Shown: positions 18,249 through 27,597 of the stretch, piece after piece
Position numbering within the stretch: position 1 is the first letter of the stretch
How the letters are laid out: each line of letters opens with the position of its first letter
Assembly: GCF_017875275.1 (NCBI RefSeq)
Contig: NZ_JAGGML010000001.1
Coordinates: 1,552,501-1,616,500, forward strand
Direction of reading: 5' to 3'
From: Xanthobacter flavus
GTDB taxonomy: Bacteria; Pseudomonadota; Alphaproteobacteria; Rhizobiales; Xanthobacteraceae
DNA: 64,000 bases
Program-made: the position numbers and the translations under genes
The notes under the pieces: model-generated
The model's input: only the letters and a program-made list of their open reading frames with translations
The model's database searches: none
Told to the model about the DNA's origin: nothing

Positions 18249-18740
18249 TCAGGCGCGCCCGAGCAGGCGGACCTGGTTCAGCACCGTGCCGCCACGGCTC
18301 TTGCAGGCCTCGCCCTGAACCCAGCGGTCGGGGGTCTTGCCATCCACCAGCGAGATCATGAAGGCGCGGCAGCCGGCCTGGGTCGGGCCGACCGGGGTCG
18401 CGGTGCCGCGAGCGCCCGTCTCCGGATTGTCCCACGGGACCGATACGTCGCCATCACGGGCGGCCAGCGCCTGTTCGAGCGCGAGCTTCGCCTGCGTCCA
18501 GTCGCCGGGCGCGATACCCTTGGGCGCCGGCCCATCCGGCACCGGCAGGGAGGCCGGCGTTGCCTTGATGGAGCCGGTGACGAGCGAATCGTCATCATGG
18601 AACGGCACGCTGGCGCAGCCGGAAAGGAGCGCGGCCAGAAGACACGCTCCAGCCACGGCCGTCAGCCCTTCGCGCGGGCGCCCGACACTTCTATATAGAA
18701 CGATGAAGCCGCCCCGAGAGGCGCGCGAACGATGAGGCAC
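18249..18740 (-). CDS. Putative lipoprotein
   Basis: The reading frame contains a lipobox LLSGC preceded by a hydrophobic stretch ([11 protein letters not shown]). The mature part has [34 protein letters not shown] and [25 protein letters not shown]. The second half resembles the conserved tail of Rhizobiales surface-antigen-like lipoproteins. Start choice is uncertain. GTG 18740 has GGAG six bases upstream; GTG 18752 and 18656 are alternatives, the last leaving a very short signal. It is divergent from pdxH with an overlap of upstream regions. Confidence 0.7.
   Translation of the reverse strand: MPHRSRASRGGFIVLYRSVGRPREGLTAVAGACLLAALLSGCASVPFHDDDSLVTGSIKATPASLPVPDGPAPKGIAPGDWTQAKLALEQALAARDGDVSVPWDNPETGARGTATPVGPTQAGCRAFMISLVDGKTPDRWVQGEACKSRGGTVLNQVRLLGRA
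18689..18700. promoter_or_regulatory. Palindromic AT box upstream of pdxH
   Basis: TTCTATATAGAA is a perfect 12-bp palindrome in otherwise GC-rich DNA, about 32 bases before the pdxH start. It could be the -10 region for divergent transcription or an operator. Confidence 0.35.
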
Positions 18741-19394
18741 GAGGGGCTCCACATGACGGCGAGCGAGACCATGGAACCCCGAGATCCCTTAACATCCGGT
18801 GATTTCACCGAATCTTCCGAGCCCTTCCGTCTTTTCGGCGCGTGGCTGGAGGAGGCCGGCAAGTCCGAGCCCAATGACCCGAACGCCATGACGCTGGCGA
18901 CCGTGGACGAGGATGGGCTTCCCGACGCCCGCATGGTGCTGCTGAAGGGGCTGGACGAGCGCGGCTTCGTCTTCTTCACCAACACCGGCAGCGCCAAGGG
19001 CCGGGAGCTGGCAGCCCACCCCAAGGCCGCATTGGTCTTCCACTGGAAGTCCCTGCGCCGGCAGGTGCGGGTGCGCGGGCCGGTGGAGCAGGTGAGCGAC
19101 GCGGAGGCCGATGCCTATTTCGCCACCCGCCCCCGCCTATCGCAGATCGGCGCCTGGGCCTCGACCCAGTCACGCCCGCTGGAGGGCCGCTTCGCGCTGG
19201 AAGCGGCGGTCGCGACGACCACCGCGAAATATGCCCTCGGCAGCGTGCCGCGCCCACCCCACTGGACCGGATTCCGCATCCTGCCCACGGCGATCGAGTT
19301 CTGGCACGACCGGCCGTTCCGCCTGCACGACCGCGTGGTGTTCCGCCGCGCCGGCGAGGGCGAGGCGTGGACGAAGACGCGGCTCTATCCCTGA
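18732..19394 (+). CDS. pdxH: Pyridoxamine 5'-phosphate oxidase PdxH
   Basis: PdxH oxidises pyridoxamine or pyridoxine 5'-phosphate to pyridoxal 5'-phosphate with FMN and oxygen. The protein has 220 residues, or 213 if ATG 18753 is used. FMN-site motifs are [53 protein letters not shown] and the C-terminal WTKTRLYP. The length matches the family. An SDR gene follows about 80 bases downstream. Confidence 0.95.
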   Translation: MRHEGLHMTASETMEPRDPLTSGDFTESSEPFRLFGAWLEEAGKSEPNDPNAMTLATVDEDGLPDARMVLLKGLDERGFVFFTNTGSAKGRELAAHPKAALVFHWKSLRRQVRVRGPVEQVSDAEADAYFATRPRLSQIGAWASTQSRPLEGRFALEAAVATTTAKYALGSVPRPPHWTGFRILPTAIEFWHDRPFRLHDRVVFRRAGEGEAWTKTRLYP

Positions 19395-19472
19395 CCGGAA
19401 AGGCCGGCCGGGCTTGACCCGGAGACGGGCGGGTGCTGCATGAGGTCGCCCGCTGTGGCCGAGGCTTTCATC

Positions 19473-20222
19473 ATGACCCCCCAATCCGAAGATCGCCCGC
19501 GCATCATGCTCCTCACCGGAGCTTCGCGCGGCATCGGCCACGCCACGGTGAAGCGCTTCTCCGCCGCCGGCTGGCGCGTCATCTCCTGCTCGCGCCATGC
19601 CTTTCCCGAGAAGTGCCCCTGGGGCGCCGGCCCGGAGGATCATCTGCAGGTGGACCTTTCGAGCCCTGCGAGCACGAAGGCAGCCATCGCCGAGGTCAAG
19701 AGCCGCCTGCCGGAAGGCAAGCTCGACGCGCTCGTCAACAACGCAGCCATATCGCCCAAGGGCGAAGGCGGCGCGCGCCTCGGCACGCTGGACACCGACC
19801 TTGAGACCTGGGTGGACGTGTTTCAGGTGAATTTCTTCGCCCCCATCATCCTCGCCCGCGGCCTTTCGGCGGAGCTGGAAAAGGCGCAGGGCTCTGTGGT
19901 GAACGTGACCTCCATCGCCGGCTCGCGGGTGCATCCCTTCGCGGGGGCCGCCTATGCCACCTCCAAGGCGGCGCTCGCCTCGCTGACGCGGGAGATGGCC
20001 TCCGACTTCGGTCGCAGGGGCATCCGCGTCAACGCCATCGCGCCAGGAGAGATCGATACCGCCATCCTCTCGCCGGGCACCGACAAGATCGTCGCGCAGA
20101 TTCCCATGCAGCGCCTCGGCACGCCGGACGAGGTGGCAAAGATCATCTACGTGCTGTGCACGGACACCTCTTCGTACCTGAACGGCGCCGAGATCCACAT
20201 CAACGGCGGCCAGCACGTCTGA
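19473..20222 (+). CDS. Short-chain dehydrogenase/reductase
   Basis: This classical SDR of 249 residues has the cofactor motif TGASRGIGHA, DALVNNAA, the active-site SIAGSRVHPFAGAAYATSK (Ser and YxxxK), and INGGQHV at the end. The residues after the first beta strand (SCSRHAFPEKCPWG) suggest NAD(P) preference but not a substrate. Start ATG 19473 is chosen; an upstream ATG at 19440 adds 11 residues. It follows pdxH and may be co-transcribed. Confidence 0.88.
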   Translation: MTPQSEDRPRIMLLTGASRGIGHATVKRFSAAGWRVISCSRHAFPEKCPWGAGPEDHLQVDLSSPASTKAAIAEVKSRLPEGKLDALVNNAAISPKGEGGARLGTLDTDLETWVDVFQVNFFAPIILARGLSAELEKAQGSVVNVTSIAGSRVHPFAGAAYATSKAALASLTREMASDFGRRGIRVNAIAPGEIDTAILSPGTDKIVAQIPMQRLGTPDEVAKIIYVLCTDTSSYLNGAEIHINGGQHV

Positions 20223-20243
20223 GCGAGCGGCTCATTCTTGGCG

Positions 20244-21218
20244 TTAGAGCCAGCCGCGCCACTTGAAGAAGACGTAGGGCAGGACGCCCGAGATCACCAT
20301 CGCGACGAGGGCTGCCGGATAGGCATAGGTCCAGTTCAGCTCCGGCATGTGCTGGAAGTTCATGCCGTAGATGGAGGCGATGAGCGTCGGCGGCATCAGC
20401 ACCACCGAGAGCACGGCGAAGATCTTGATGATGTTGTTCTGCTCGAGGCTCACCATGCCGATGGTGGCATCGAGCAGGAACTGCAGCTTGTCGCCGAGGA
20501 AGTTGGCGTAGTCGGAGAGGCCGGCCACGTCCCGGCTCATGGACTTGATGTTGGCCTTCCCGTCCTTGGCGATGGTCGATCCGTCGGTGTCCGCGCCGAG
20601 GAACGAGATGAGCCGCTGCAGCGAGGCGAGGCTCTCGCGAGCGTAGGACACCAGCCCTTCCTTCCGGCCAATGTGGGAGAGAATGGCGCGGTAGCGCTGG
20701 TTGGCATTCTCGCGGCTGCCGGATCGGTCGAAAATCCGCCGCGAGATGCGCTCGACGTCCGCGCCGATCTGCTCCAGCACGTCGGCGGACCGGTCCACCA
20801 CGGCTTCCAGCAGCTCGATCAGAACATCCTCGCCCTTGAGGGTGTCCGGGCAGGACTTCCCGAGCCTGGTCGCAACGGACGGGAAGGCGCGCGGCTCGCC
20901 ATAGCGCACAGTGATGAGACGACCGCGGGTGAGGATGTAGGTGACAGCCAGCATCACCGGCGTCTCGGTGTCGGCGCCGCAGAGGATGGTGGCCGTCATG
21001 TAGCGTGCGCCGCCCTCCACATACAGGCGGCTCGACTGCTCGATCTCGCCCATCTCCTCGCGGGTGGGGACCGAGATACCGGCAAACACCTCGGCCCGGG
21101 CGTCGTCCTCTTCTGTAGGGGATACGAGATCGATCCAGATCGCGGCTTCGGGGATGGCCCCGTCCACGACGGGCACCGCCTCAAGGCTTCCTTGTCTGGC
21201 GAGATAGGCGATGATCAT
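20244..21218 (-). CDS. corA: CorA-family magnesium transporter
   Basis: The 324-residue protein has a long soluble N-terminal domain and two C-terminal transmembrane helices (IIKIFAVLSVVLMPPTLIAS and AYPAALVAMVISGVLPYVFF). The pore signature YGMNFQHMPELN lies between them. It forms a homopentameric Mg2+ channel. The length and the MIIAY start fit the CorA subgroup common in Alphaproteobacteria. It is convergent with the SDR gene. Confidence 0.95.
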   Translation of the reverse strand: MIIAYLARQGSLEAVPVVDGAIPEAAIWIDLVSPTEEDDARAEVFAGISVPTREEMGEIEQSSRLYVEGGARYMTATILCGADTETPVMLAVTYILTRGRLITVRYGEPRAFPSVATRLGKSCPDTLKGEDVLIELLEAVVDRSADVLEQIGADVERISRRIFDRSGSRENANQRYRAILSHIGRKEGLVSYARESLASLQRLISFLGADTDGSTIAKDGKANIKSMSRDVAGLSDYANFLGDKLQFLLDATIGMVSLEQNNIIKIFAVLSVVLMPPTLIASIYGMNFQHMPELNWTYAYPAALVAMVISGVLPYVFFKWRGWL

Positions 21219-21471
21219 GCTGCGGTCCCCGATCGGCCGGACCTTCTAGCCCGCCGCCGAGCGCGTGGGAACAGCGCGCCTTGGCGGCTTGCGTTCCCAT
21301 CACCTGCCATGAGCATCCCTCGTCCGGCGGCAATCCATCGTCGCCGCCAGTCCGTCCGTTCCGGCCCGTTTCTGAAATCGAGGCCAGCGAGCGCGCGGCG
21401 CCCGGGCCAGCGCGCTGTCATCACCCCCGGCCGGCCCCCGCGCCGGTCCCGAGGAGCGCCATCGTCCCCGC

Positions 21472-21675
21472 TCAGGCGGCGAGGAAGTCGATGTCCTTGA
21501 GGGTGACCACCTTGTTGGCCTGGGCCGCCTTGGCCTCGACCGCCTTCTTGTCGCTCGCCTGCTGGGCGGCGGCGGCAACGGCGGAGATGCCGATGTCGCG
21601 CCACTGCTGGCTCTGCGCCGTACGCTTCAGATCCGATTCCTCCCGGGGGCTGAGCCCTTGGTGTCCGGTAGACAT
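21472..21675 (-). CDS. Small conserved-looking protein, unknown function
   Basis: This 67-residue hydrophilic protein (MSTGHQGLSPREESDLKR, WRDIGISAVAAAAQQAS, ending VVTLKDIDFLAA) is preceded by AGGAG at good spacing. It has no signal peptide or membrane segment, and the central alanine-rich part is probably helical. Family unknown. Confidence 0.5.
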   Translation of the reverse strand: MSTGHQGLSPREESDLKRTAQSQQWRDIGISAVAAAAQQASDKKAVEAKAAQANKVVTLKDIDFLAA

Positions 21676-21988
21676 GTCCCAACTCCTGTGTGGTGCGCCG
21701 TTACGCAGCGGCACCTTCGCGTGACCCTTCCAGAGATGGCCATCAACTGCGTCAAAACTGTGCAGCCGATGCGACTTCTCCGCGGTCATACGAAGAGTAG
21801 GCGCCCCAAAGCTTGCGAAACTCCAAAGAGGCTGACGAAAGGGCAATCTGTGAGGCATTTCTGCAACGCATTCCCACAAGCATCCGCCGGCCATCCGAAC
21901 ACCCTTCAAGCGGGGCGGACATTGGGTTAATCCATTCTCGCGGGTCGAATCCTCCTTGCGCGTCAAGGGAAGAGTTAAGAGGCGAGAC
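21676..21988. other. Intergenic region, 313 bp
   Basis: This is the divergent upstream region of the 67-residue protein and the L,D-transpeptidase. It is lower in GC in its middle (about 21740-21880). No gene or clear operator was found. Confidence 0.4.
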
Positions 21989-22591
21989 ATGATGTGGCGA
22001 GCGGTCGGGGCACTGCTGACGGGTTTGATGCTCAGCGGCTGCATCTCCGGAACGGTTGCGCCGGCGCCGGATACGGCAATGACGGCGCGGGACAAGCAGC
22101 TTCTTGCCAACAAGCCGTACCCGAATGTGAAGCCTTCGGGCGACTTCGCGCGGCATATCGTTGAGTATCCGACCAATAAGAAGCCGGGCACGGTGGTCGT
22201 CGATACTCCGAACAAGTTCCTTTACTTCGTGGAAGGCAACGGTAAGGCGATCCGCTACGGCGTGACGGTCGGCGAGGAAAGCCTCGCATTCCGCGGCCAG
22301 GCCAAGGTTGGTCGCAAGACCGAATGGCCGAGCTGGACCCCCACGCCGGAAATCCACCAGCGCATCGCGGGCCTGCCGTCCTATGTGGCGCCCGGCCCCC
22401 ACAATCCCATGGGCGCCCGCGCCCTTTACCTCTACCAGGGCAGTCAGGACACCCTGTTCCGCATTCACGGCACCAACCAGCCGGAATACATCGGGCAGGC
22501 GATCTCCTCGGGCTGCATCCGCATGCTCAACGAGGACGTGATCGACCTGTACAGCCGCGTGCCGGTCGGCGCCGAGGTCGTGGTCCTCTGA
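21989..22591 (+). CDS. L,D-transpeptidase lipoprotein (YkuD domain)
   Basis: The 200-residue protein has a lipobox (LTGLMLSGC) and a YkuD domain ending in the catalytic motif HGTNQPEYIGQAISSGCIRM. His and Cys are both present. Enzymes of this group make 3-3 peptidoglycan cross-links or attach outer-membrane proteins to the wall. ATG 21989 is chosen because it gives a proper lipoprotein signal. A strong terminator follows. Confidence 0.9.
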   Translation: MMWRAVGALLTGLMLSGCISGTVAPAPDTAMTARDKQLLANKPYPNVKPSGDFARHIVEYPTNKKPGTVVVDTPNKFLYFVEGNGKAIRYGVTVGEESLAFRGQAKVGRKTEWPSWTPTPEIHQRIAGLPSYVAPGPHNPMGARALYLYQGSQDTLFRIHGTNQPEYIGQAISSGCIRMLNEDVIDLYSRVPVGAEVVVL

Positions 22592-22613
22592 TTGTCACCC
22601 CGTCGAATGCATG

Positions 22614-22641
22614 AAGGGCGCGGCTTGGCCGCGCCCTTTTT
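22614..22641 (+). terminator. Rho-independent terminator after the L,D-transpeptidase
   Basis: A 9-bp stem GGGCGCGGC / GCCGCGCCC with loop TTG, extended by AA/TT, is followed by TTTTTCGTTT. It lies 23 bases after the stop codon. Confidence 0.9.
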
Positions 22642-22796
22642 CGTTTGAGCTGCTGGGACGGCGCGAAGGCTCTGTCTGCAGCATCCGCGTTCACGCCGGA
22701 CGAAGGCGGCCATGGCTACGCGGCGGCACGAGTGCGTTTCGCGCAGCCACGCATCGGCCAAGCCAATTCCACGGCGCGGTCAGTTAAGCTGCAACG

Positions 22797-24299
22797 TCAA
22801 TTGGGCTGTACTGCAGCCGGCTTGGAGCCCTTCGCGCTCGCGTCCTTGCTCCCATCCTTGGCGGAATCCTTTGACGAAGCCGTCGTGGACGATCCAGCCT
22901 TGGGCGACGTGGGCTTGGGCGACGTGGGCTTGGGCGACGGCTTGGCTGCAGAAGGTACGGGGGGCGTGCTCCTGGGCTGATCCTTTGCCTGACCAATCTT
23001 GGGCTCACCAATCTTGGGCTCACCAATCTTGGGCTCACCATTCTTGGGCTGGCCGCTCTTCCCTGCCGCATTGCCCCTTGCTGGCGGCACGGAGACCGGC
23101 CCCGCCTCCGGTTCGGCCTCGGCGCTCCCAGCCGCCGCCTCTTGGTCGGCCGCATCCTCGCCGCCCTTGCCTTCCGGCGGAACCGTCGTAGCGCCCCCCG
23201 CCGGCTTCTCCTTGCGCGATGCGACCGCGGTGCCGGCGTCGAGATTCCAGTGGCAGAGCTTGAAATCGTTGCGGCGCTGGGCGAGGTCCACGTGGATGTG
23301 GTCCTCATGGTAGCCGTCGGAGCCTGGACCCAGCACGGTGCTGAACCGCGTGCAGGCACTGTCCTTCATCGATGCACGCAGCGACATCGGCAGCCCGCCC
23401 TTCGCCACCGTCCACACCCGGCCGTCGCCAAGCTCGAAACCACCCAAGTCCACGGCATTGCCGCGCCCGTGCTCGCTCATCTTGGCGCCAGCCACCCGGT
23501 TGCGCGGACGGCAATTGTAGGAATCGGCAATGCGGATCGCCACCAATGCGCCACCGGCCGCCGCCACGGCGGGCGCCAGCGCCTCGCGCATCCACGCGGC
23601 TGCCGCGACCGTCAGCTCGCATCGGGAGATGGCGGCCGGCCTCAGCGGAATCATCCGCCCATCAGCAAGGCGCACCGCTGTCAGCCGCACCGGGACGAAG
23701 GTGCCGCACGTGGGATTGGGGGAGAGGGAGGTATCGAGGCTCGCCTCGATCTCGCCGGCCGCCACCAGCTCCGCGCAGGCGGCCGGCATCTCCACGGGAC
23801 CGGTTGGCGCCGACGGAGCCGGCGTCGGAAGAACGCCGGGAGATGGCGCCGCATTCGGCGTGGTTTCGCGTGAGGCCATGCGCGGGGGCGGCGAAGGTCG
23901 CGCCGGCTCCCGAACGAAGCCGTCGGCAGTGCCTAGGTCAACGGGCCTCTCTCGCGCCGCCTCCTGGCTGCCGGCCTCCGGCTCCGCCTCGCCATCCTCC
24001 TCGGCCAGTTCCGGCGGACGGCGCGGCGGCAGGGGCGCGGAGCGCAGAAGGGGCGGCCGCGTCGCCGTCGCTGCGGGCGACGCCTTGATGTCCTTGGGCT
24101 TGACGGGGGGCAGCGGGGTAGCCGCCTCCGCCGGATGCGGTCCCGGCACGGCGACAAGGGCCATGCTCAGGACGAGCGGCAGCCAGGCGGACGGCAATGA
24201 AGCAAGGGGAAGTCCCCCGTGCCACCGGACAGGTGGCCGCTGGGCGTCAGGCTCGTGCGGGCGGCGCGGAGCGGCGGGTCGTCTCGATGACATGCCCAT
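22797..24299 (-). CDS. Extensin-like C-terminal domain protein with repetitive tail
   Basis: The 500-residue protein has a signal peptide (LVLSMALVAVPGP to AEA) and a long Pro/Ala/Arg-rich region (to about residue 170). A conserved extensin-like domain follows (CELTVAAAAWMREA, SYNCRPRNRVAGAKMSEHG, GNAVDLGGFEL, GYHEDHIHVDLAQRRN), related to M15-type peptidoglycan hydrolases; His and Asp metal ligands are visible. The tail holds 15-bp DNA repeats giving GEPKI three times and SPKPT. It probably acts in the cell envelope. Start ATG 24299; ATG 24293 is also possible. Confidence 0.85.
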   Translation of the reverse strand: MGMSSRRPAAPRRPHEPDAQRPPVRWHGGLPLASLPSAWLPLVLSMALVAVPGPHPAEAATPLPPVKPKDIKASPAATATRPPLLRSAPLPPRRPPELAEEDGEAEPEAGSQEAARERPVDLGTADGFVREPARPSPPPRMASRETTPNAAPSPGVLPTPAPSAPTGPVEMPAACAELVAAGEIEASLDTSLSPNPTCGTFVPVRLTAVRLADGRMIPLRPAAISRCELTVAAAAWMREALAPAVAAAGGALVAIRIADSYNCRPRNRVAGAKMSEHGRGNAVDLGGFELGDGRVWTVAKGGLPMSLRASMKDSACTRFSTVLGPGSDGYHEDHIHVDLAQRRNDFKLCHWNLDAGTAVASRKEKPAGGATTVPPEGKGGEDAADQEAAAGSAEAEPEAGPVSVPPARGNAAGKSGQPKNGEPKIGEPKIGEPKIGQAKDQPRSTPPVPSAAKPSPKPTSPKPTSPKAGSSTTASSKDSAKDGSKDASAKGSKPAAVQPN

Positions 24300-24370
24300 G
24301 ATACTAAAGACGTCCTCCGCTGCGGTCGAGCCAGCCCGTCGGCGTTCCCTCCCCGCCCGGCGGACCCATC

Positions 24371-25114
24371 ATGCAAGACCTGACCGCGCTGCTTTTCGAC
24401 AAGGACGGCACCCTTGTGCATTTCGACCGCACCTGGGGTCGCGCTGCCGGCGCCGTCATGCGGCAGATGGCCCACGATGACGCCCATGCCGTCGCCCGGC
24501 TGGAAGCTGTAAGCCACTATCTTGCCGACGAGGAGCGCTTCCTACCGACATCGCCGCTGGTCTCCGGGTCGTCGGCCCATTACGGCCCTTTGTGGGCGCA
24601 CGCGCTCGGCCGCCCCGCCGACGCCGGTTTTCTCGCGGAGATCGACCGGCTTTTCGCGGCCGAGGGCCTGCTCAATCTGACGCCCATCGGCCATCCGGCC
24701 CGTGTGCTGGGGGAGTTGAAGGCGGCGGGCTTCGCCCTCGCCATCGTCACCAACGATGCGGAGGAGAACGCCCGGCAGCAGGCGGAGGCCCTTGGCTTCC
24801 TCCATCTTCTCGATGCCGTCCACGGCTATGATTCCGGCTTCGGCTCCAAGCCCGGCGCCGGCATGGTGGCGGCCTTCGCCGAGCGCTTCTGCCACCGCCC
24901 GCACGCCATGGCCGTGGTCGGCGACAGTGCCCACGACCTCGCCGCCGCGCGCGGCGCCGGCGCCAGGTTCATCCTCGTGCGCAGCGGACCGGCACCGGTG
25001 GATGACCTCGTGGGCGATGCGGACCTGGTGGTCGACAGCGTCGACGACCTGCCGGAGATCCTCGGCGTGTCGCTAGGCAAAGCCTCTTCCCTCGTCGGCG
25101 AAAACGCGGTCTAA
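24371..25114 (+). CDS. HAD-family hydrolase (phosphoglycolate phosphatase-like)
   Basis: The protein has 247 residues with HAD motif I LLFDKDGTLVHFD, motif II IVTNDAEEN, motif III lysine in GSKPGAG and motif IV VVGDSAHDLAAARGAGA. An alpha-helical cap lies between residues 20 and 95. The class resembles Gph or pyrophosphatase-type enzymes; the exact substrate is not determinable. The DUF1499 gene follows after 41 bases, probably in the same transcript. Confidence 0.88.
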   Translation: MQDLTALLFDKDGTLVHFDRTWGRAAGAVMRQMAHDDAHAVARLEAVSHYLADEERFLPTSPLVSGSSAHYGPLWAHALGRPADAGFLAEIDRLFAAEGLLNLTPIGHPARVLGELKAAGFALAIVTNDAEENARQQAEALGFLHLLDAVHGYDSGFGSKPGAGMVAAFAERFCHRPHAMAVVGDSAHDLAAARGAGARFILVRSGPAPVDDLVGDADLVVDSVDDLPEILGVSLGKASSLVGENAV

Positions 25115-25155
25115 CCTGCACAGGCACCGCGCAAGAGCGCACCACAGGCGGCAGG

Positions 25156-25935
25156 ATGATCAGACGCCGGCTTTATTCCGAGGAGCGCTATTCGCCGCTC
25201 GCCCGCTGGAGCTTCCGGCTGGCGCTGTTCTCGGTGCCGGTGGTGGCGCTGGCGGCCCTGCTCTATCGTACTGGAGCGCTCGATTTCCAGCCGGCCATCG
25301 TCACGCTGGGCGCCGGTCTCGTTCTCGCGCTGGTCGCGGCCGCCATGGGCGTTGTCGCCTTCTTCATCACCTGGGAGACGGGATGGCTGGGCATCGGCCG
25401 CGCCATCGCGGCGGTTGCCATCGGTGGCCTGGTGCTCGCCGGCCCGGCGGCTGTCCTCGCGCGTGGCATGATGCTGCCCCAGCTCACCGACATCGCCACC
25501 GATCCCACCGATCCGCCCCGCTTCCGGGCCCTCACCCTCGCCCATCCGCGCGATGCGAACGGCCTTGTGTTCGGCGGGGCCGCAGCAGCGGATGCCCAAC
25601 GGATGGCCTATCCCGGCATCAAGCCCGTGGACCTCACGGCGACGCCGGAGGAAGCGTTCAACACCGTCCTCGCTTTGGTGCAGAAGCGGCACTGGCACAT
25701 TCTCGATGCGATTCCCCCCCGCGGCACCCGACGCGACGGTCAGATCGAGGCTGTGGCGGTGTCGCCCATCATGGGCTTTCGCAGCGACGTCTCGATCCGC
25801 ATTCGCCCGACCTCCAAGGGCGCGCGCGTGGATGTGCGCTCCTCGGCCCGCTACGGCGTCCATGACCTCGGCACCAATGCCCAGCGCATCGAGGCGCTGA
25901 TGGCAGACCTCGCGGCGGAGCGACGCCGCCGCTGA
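25156..25935 (+). CDS. DUF1499 membrane protein
   Basis: The 259-residue protein has three hydrophobic segments in the first 100 residues (LALFSVPVVALAALLY, IVTLGAGLVLALVAAAMGVVAF, AIAAVAIGGLVLAGPAAV), followed by a DUF1499 domain (YPGIKPVDLTATPEEAF, VSPIMGFRSDVSIRI, VDVRSSARYGVHDLG). The function is unknown. The domain is probably cytoplasmic or periplasmic and attached to the inner membrane. It is convergent with the SRAP gene three bases later. Confidence 0.85.
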   Translation: MIRRRLYSEERYSPLARWSFRLALFSVPVVALAALLYRTGALDFQPAIVTLGAGLVLALVAAAMGVVAFFITWETGWLGIGRAIAAVAIGGLVLAGPAAVLARGMMLPQLTDIATDPTDPPRFRALTLAHPRDANGLVFGGAAAADAQRMAYPGIKPVDLTATPEEAFNTVLALVQKRHWHILDAIPPRGTRRDGQIEAVAVSPIMGFRSDVSIRIRPTSKGARVDVRSSARYGVHDLGTNAQRIEALMADLAAERRRR

Positions 25936-25938
25936 GTC

Positions 25939-26661
25939 TCAAGCCCCGGGCAGCGCCAGAAGGGCGGCGGCAGCCGCGGCCTCGCCGTCCGGCAAGGGCG
26001 ACAGCAGTTGCGGGCCCTCATTGCGCACCGCGTTGACCTCACTCGAGACCGGCATGAGCTGCAGCGCCTCTCCCGGGAAAGGGCGCATGAGGGCGGTGGC
26101 ATCTCCGCCCTCCAGCCACGCCTTGATGTCCGGCTCGGGGAGAATCACCGGCATGCGTTCGTGCAAGGCCCGCAGGCGCTCGGTCGCGGCGCAGGTGAGA
26201 ATGGTGAACGTTCTAAGCCATTGGCCGGTGGCGGGATCCTTCCAGCCTTCCCACAGGCCCGCGAAGGCCATGGGCCGCCCATCTTCGCGCGAGATAAGGA
26301 AGGGCTGGCGCCGCTTGTCCACGGCCTTCCATTCATAGAAGGCATCGGCCGGCACGATGCAGCGCCGCCGCGCCCGCCAGGCGGAGCGGAAGGTGGGCTT
26401 TTCAGCAACAGTTTCGGAGCGGGCATTGATGAGCCGCCCGCCGCCGGAGCTATCCCGCGCGAACGACGGAACCAGCCCCCAGCGCAGCAGATCGAGATGG
26501 CGCCGCCCGGTCTCGGGATTGCGCCGCACCACCATCAGGTCCTGAGTCGGCGCTGCATTGTAGCGCGGCGGAACGTTGGGCAGCGGCGCGTGGGCGGGAT
26601 CGACGCCGAACAGCGCCGCGAGCGCCGCGGGCGGCGTGAGCTGGACAAAGCGGCCACACAT
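25939..26661 (-). CDS. SRAP-domain protein (HMCES/YedK family)
   Basis: The protein has 240 residues and begins MCGRF; Cys2 becomes the residue that cross-links to abasic DNA sites. Other family marks are YNAAPTQDLMVV, LRWGLVPSFA, INARSETVAEKP, ADAFYEWK (Glu) and HERMPVIL (His). It shields abasic sites in single-stranded DNA and is often SOS-linked, but no LexA box was recognised. It overlaps nothing and lies 21 bases after the MBL gene on the same strand. Confidence 0.93.
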   Translation of the reverse strand: MCGRFVQLTPPAALAALFGVDPAHAPLPNVPPRYNAAPTQDLMVVRRNPETGRRHLDLLRWGLVPSFARDSSGGGRLINARSETVAEKPTFRSAWRARRRCIVPADAFYEWKAVDKRRQPFLISREDGRPMAFAGLWEGWKDPATGQWLRTFTILTCAATERLRALHERMPVILPEPDIKAWLEGGDATALMRPFPGEALQLMPVSSEVNAVRNEGPQLLSPLPDGEAAAAAALLALPGA

Positions 26662-26682
26662 CCGAGACCGCGCCTCGCCGCG

Positions 26683-27597
26683 TCAGGCCGCCCGGCGGAA
26701 GCGGCCGGTGATGGCCGCGGCGCCCTCGGTGACGACCCGTCCGCTTGCCACCAGATGCTCCAGATGCGCCAGCACCGTGAGCGAAGCCGCACCGACCAAC
26801 CGGGGATCGAGGCCGATATAGATGCCCCGCACCAGATCGGGAATCGTCTCGACCTCGCGGTCGAGGGCCCGCAGAATCGCGGCCTCCCGCGCCACGCGGT
26901 GCGCAAGGTAGTCCCGCACGAAGACCGGTGCGTTCCGGACGGGCCCGCCGTGGCCGGGGAGATAGGTGGATTCGGTGCGGGCTGCGAAGCGCTCGAGCGA
27001 GCGGATATAATCGCCCATCGAACCGTCCGGCGGCGCGACGATGGAGGTCGCCCAGGCCATCACATGATCGCCCGAGAAGACGAGATCCTCCTCCGCCAGT
27101 GCGAAGGCCATGTGGTTGGCGCAATGGCCCGGGGTCGCGATGGCGGTCAGGGTCCAGCCGGGGCCGCTGACGGCTTCTCCGTCGGGGATCACGATGTCCG
27201 GCCGGAAATCCATGTCCGCGCTGGCATCCAGGGGATTGACCTCGCCGATAGCGAGCGGGCGCGCCGCGCGGTGTGCCCCCTCTGCAACGGTCGGGGCGCC
27301 GGTCGCCGCCTGGATCGCCTTCGCGGCGGGGGAATGATCGCGATGGGTATGGGTGATGACGATATGGCTGACGCTCTCGCCCCGCACCGCGTCGAGGACG
27401 GCCGCAATGTGCGCGGGATCGTCCGGCCCCGGATCGATGATGGCCACGGTGCCGCGGCCCACGATGTAGGAGCAGGTGCCGGTGAAGGTAAACGGCGAGG
27501 GGTTCGGCGCCACGATGCGCCGGACAAGCGGCGTCACCTGATCGAGGCGGCCGGACGGGACATCGAAGCTGCGGTCGAACGCGATATCGTCGCTCAT
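26683..27597 (-). CDS. LACTB2-like metallo-beta-lactamase-fold hydrolase
   Basis: This 304-residue MBL protein has GTCSYIVGRGTVAIIDPGP, zinc motif THTHRDHSPAA, TPGHCANHMAF, FSGDHVMAW and LPGHGGPV. A C-terminal winged-helix-like extension (LDREVETIPDL to the end) is as in LACTB2-type nucleases and hydrolases. It is cytoplasmic. It is probably co-transcribed with the SRAP gene downstream, which hints at a nucleic-acid role, but the substrate is not known. Confidence 0.86.
   Translation of the reverse strand: MSDDIAFDRSFDVPSGRLDQVTPLVRRIVAPNPSPFTFTGTCSYIVGRGTVAIIDPGPDDPAHIAAVLDAVRGESVSHIVITHTHRDHSPAAKAIQAATGAPTVAEGAHRAARPLAIGEVNPLDASADMDFRPDIVIPDGEAVSGPGWTLTAIATPGHCANHMAFALAEEDLVFSGDHVMAWATSIVAPPDGSMGDYIRSLERFAARTESTYLPGHGGPVRNAPVFVRDYLAHRVAREAAILRALDREVETIPDLVRGIYIGLDPRLVGAASLTVLAHLEHLVASGRVVTEGAAAITGRFRRAA

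Noticed and set aside
20238-21500. Plus-strand open frame over corA
   Set aside because: corA on the minus strand has complete family motifs including GMN; the opposite frame is compositional.
22992-23051. 15-bp repeats considered as a CRISPR-like array
   Set aside because: There are no spacers between the units, and the units are in frame within the extensin-like coding sequence.
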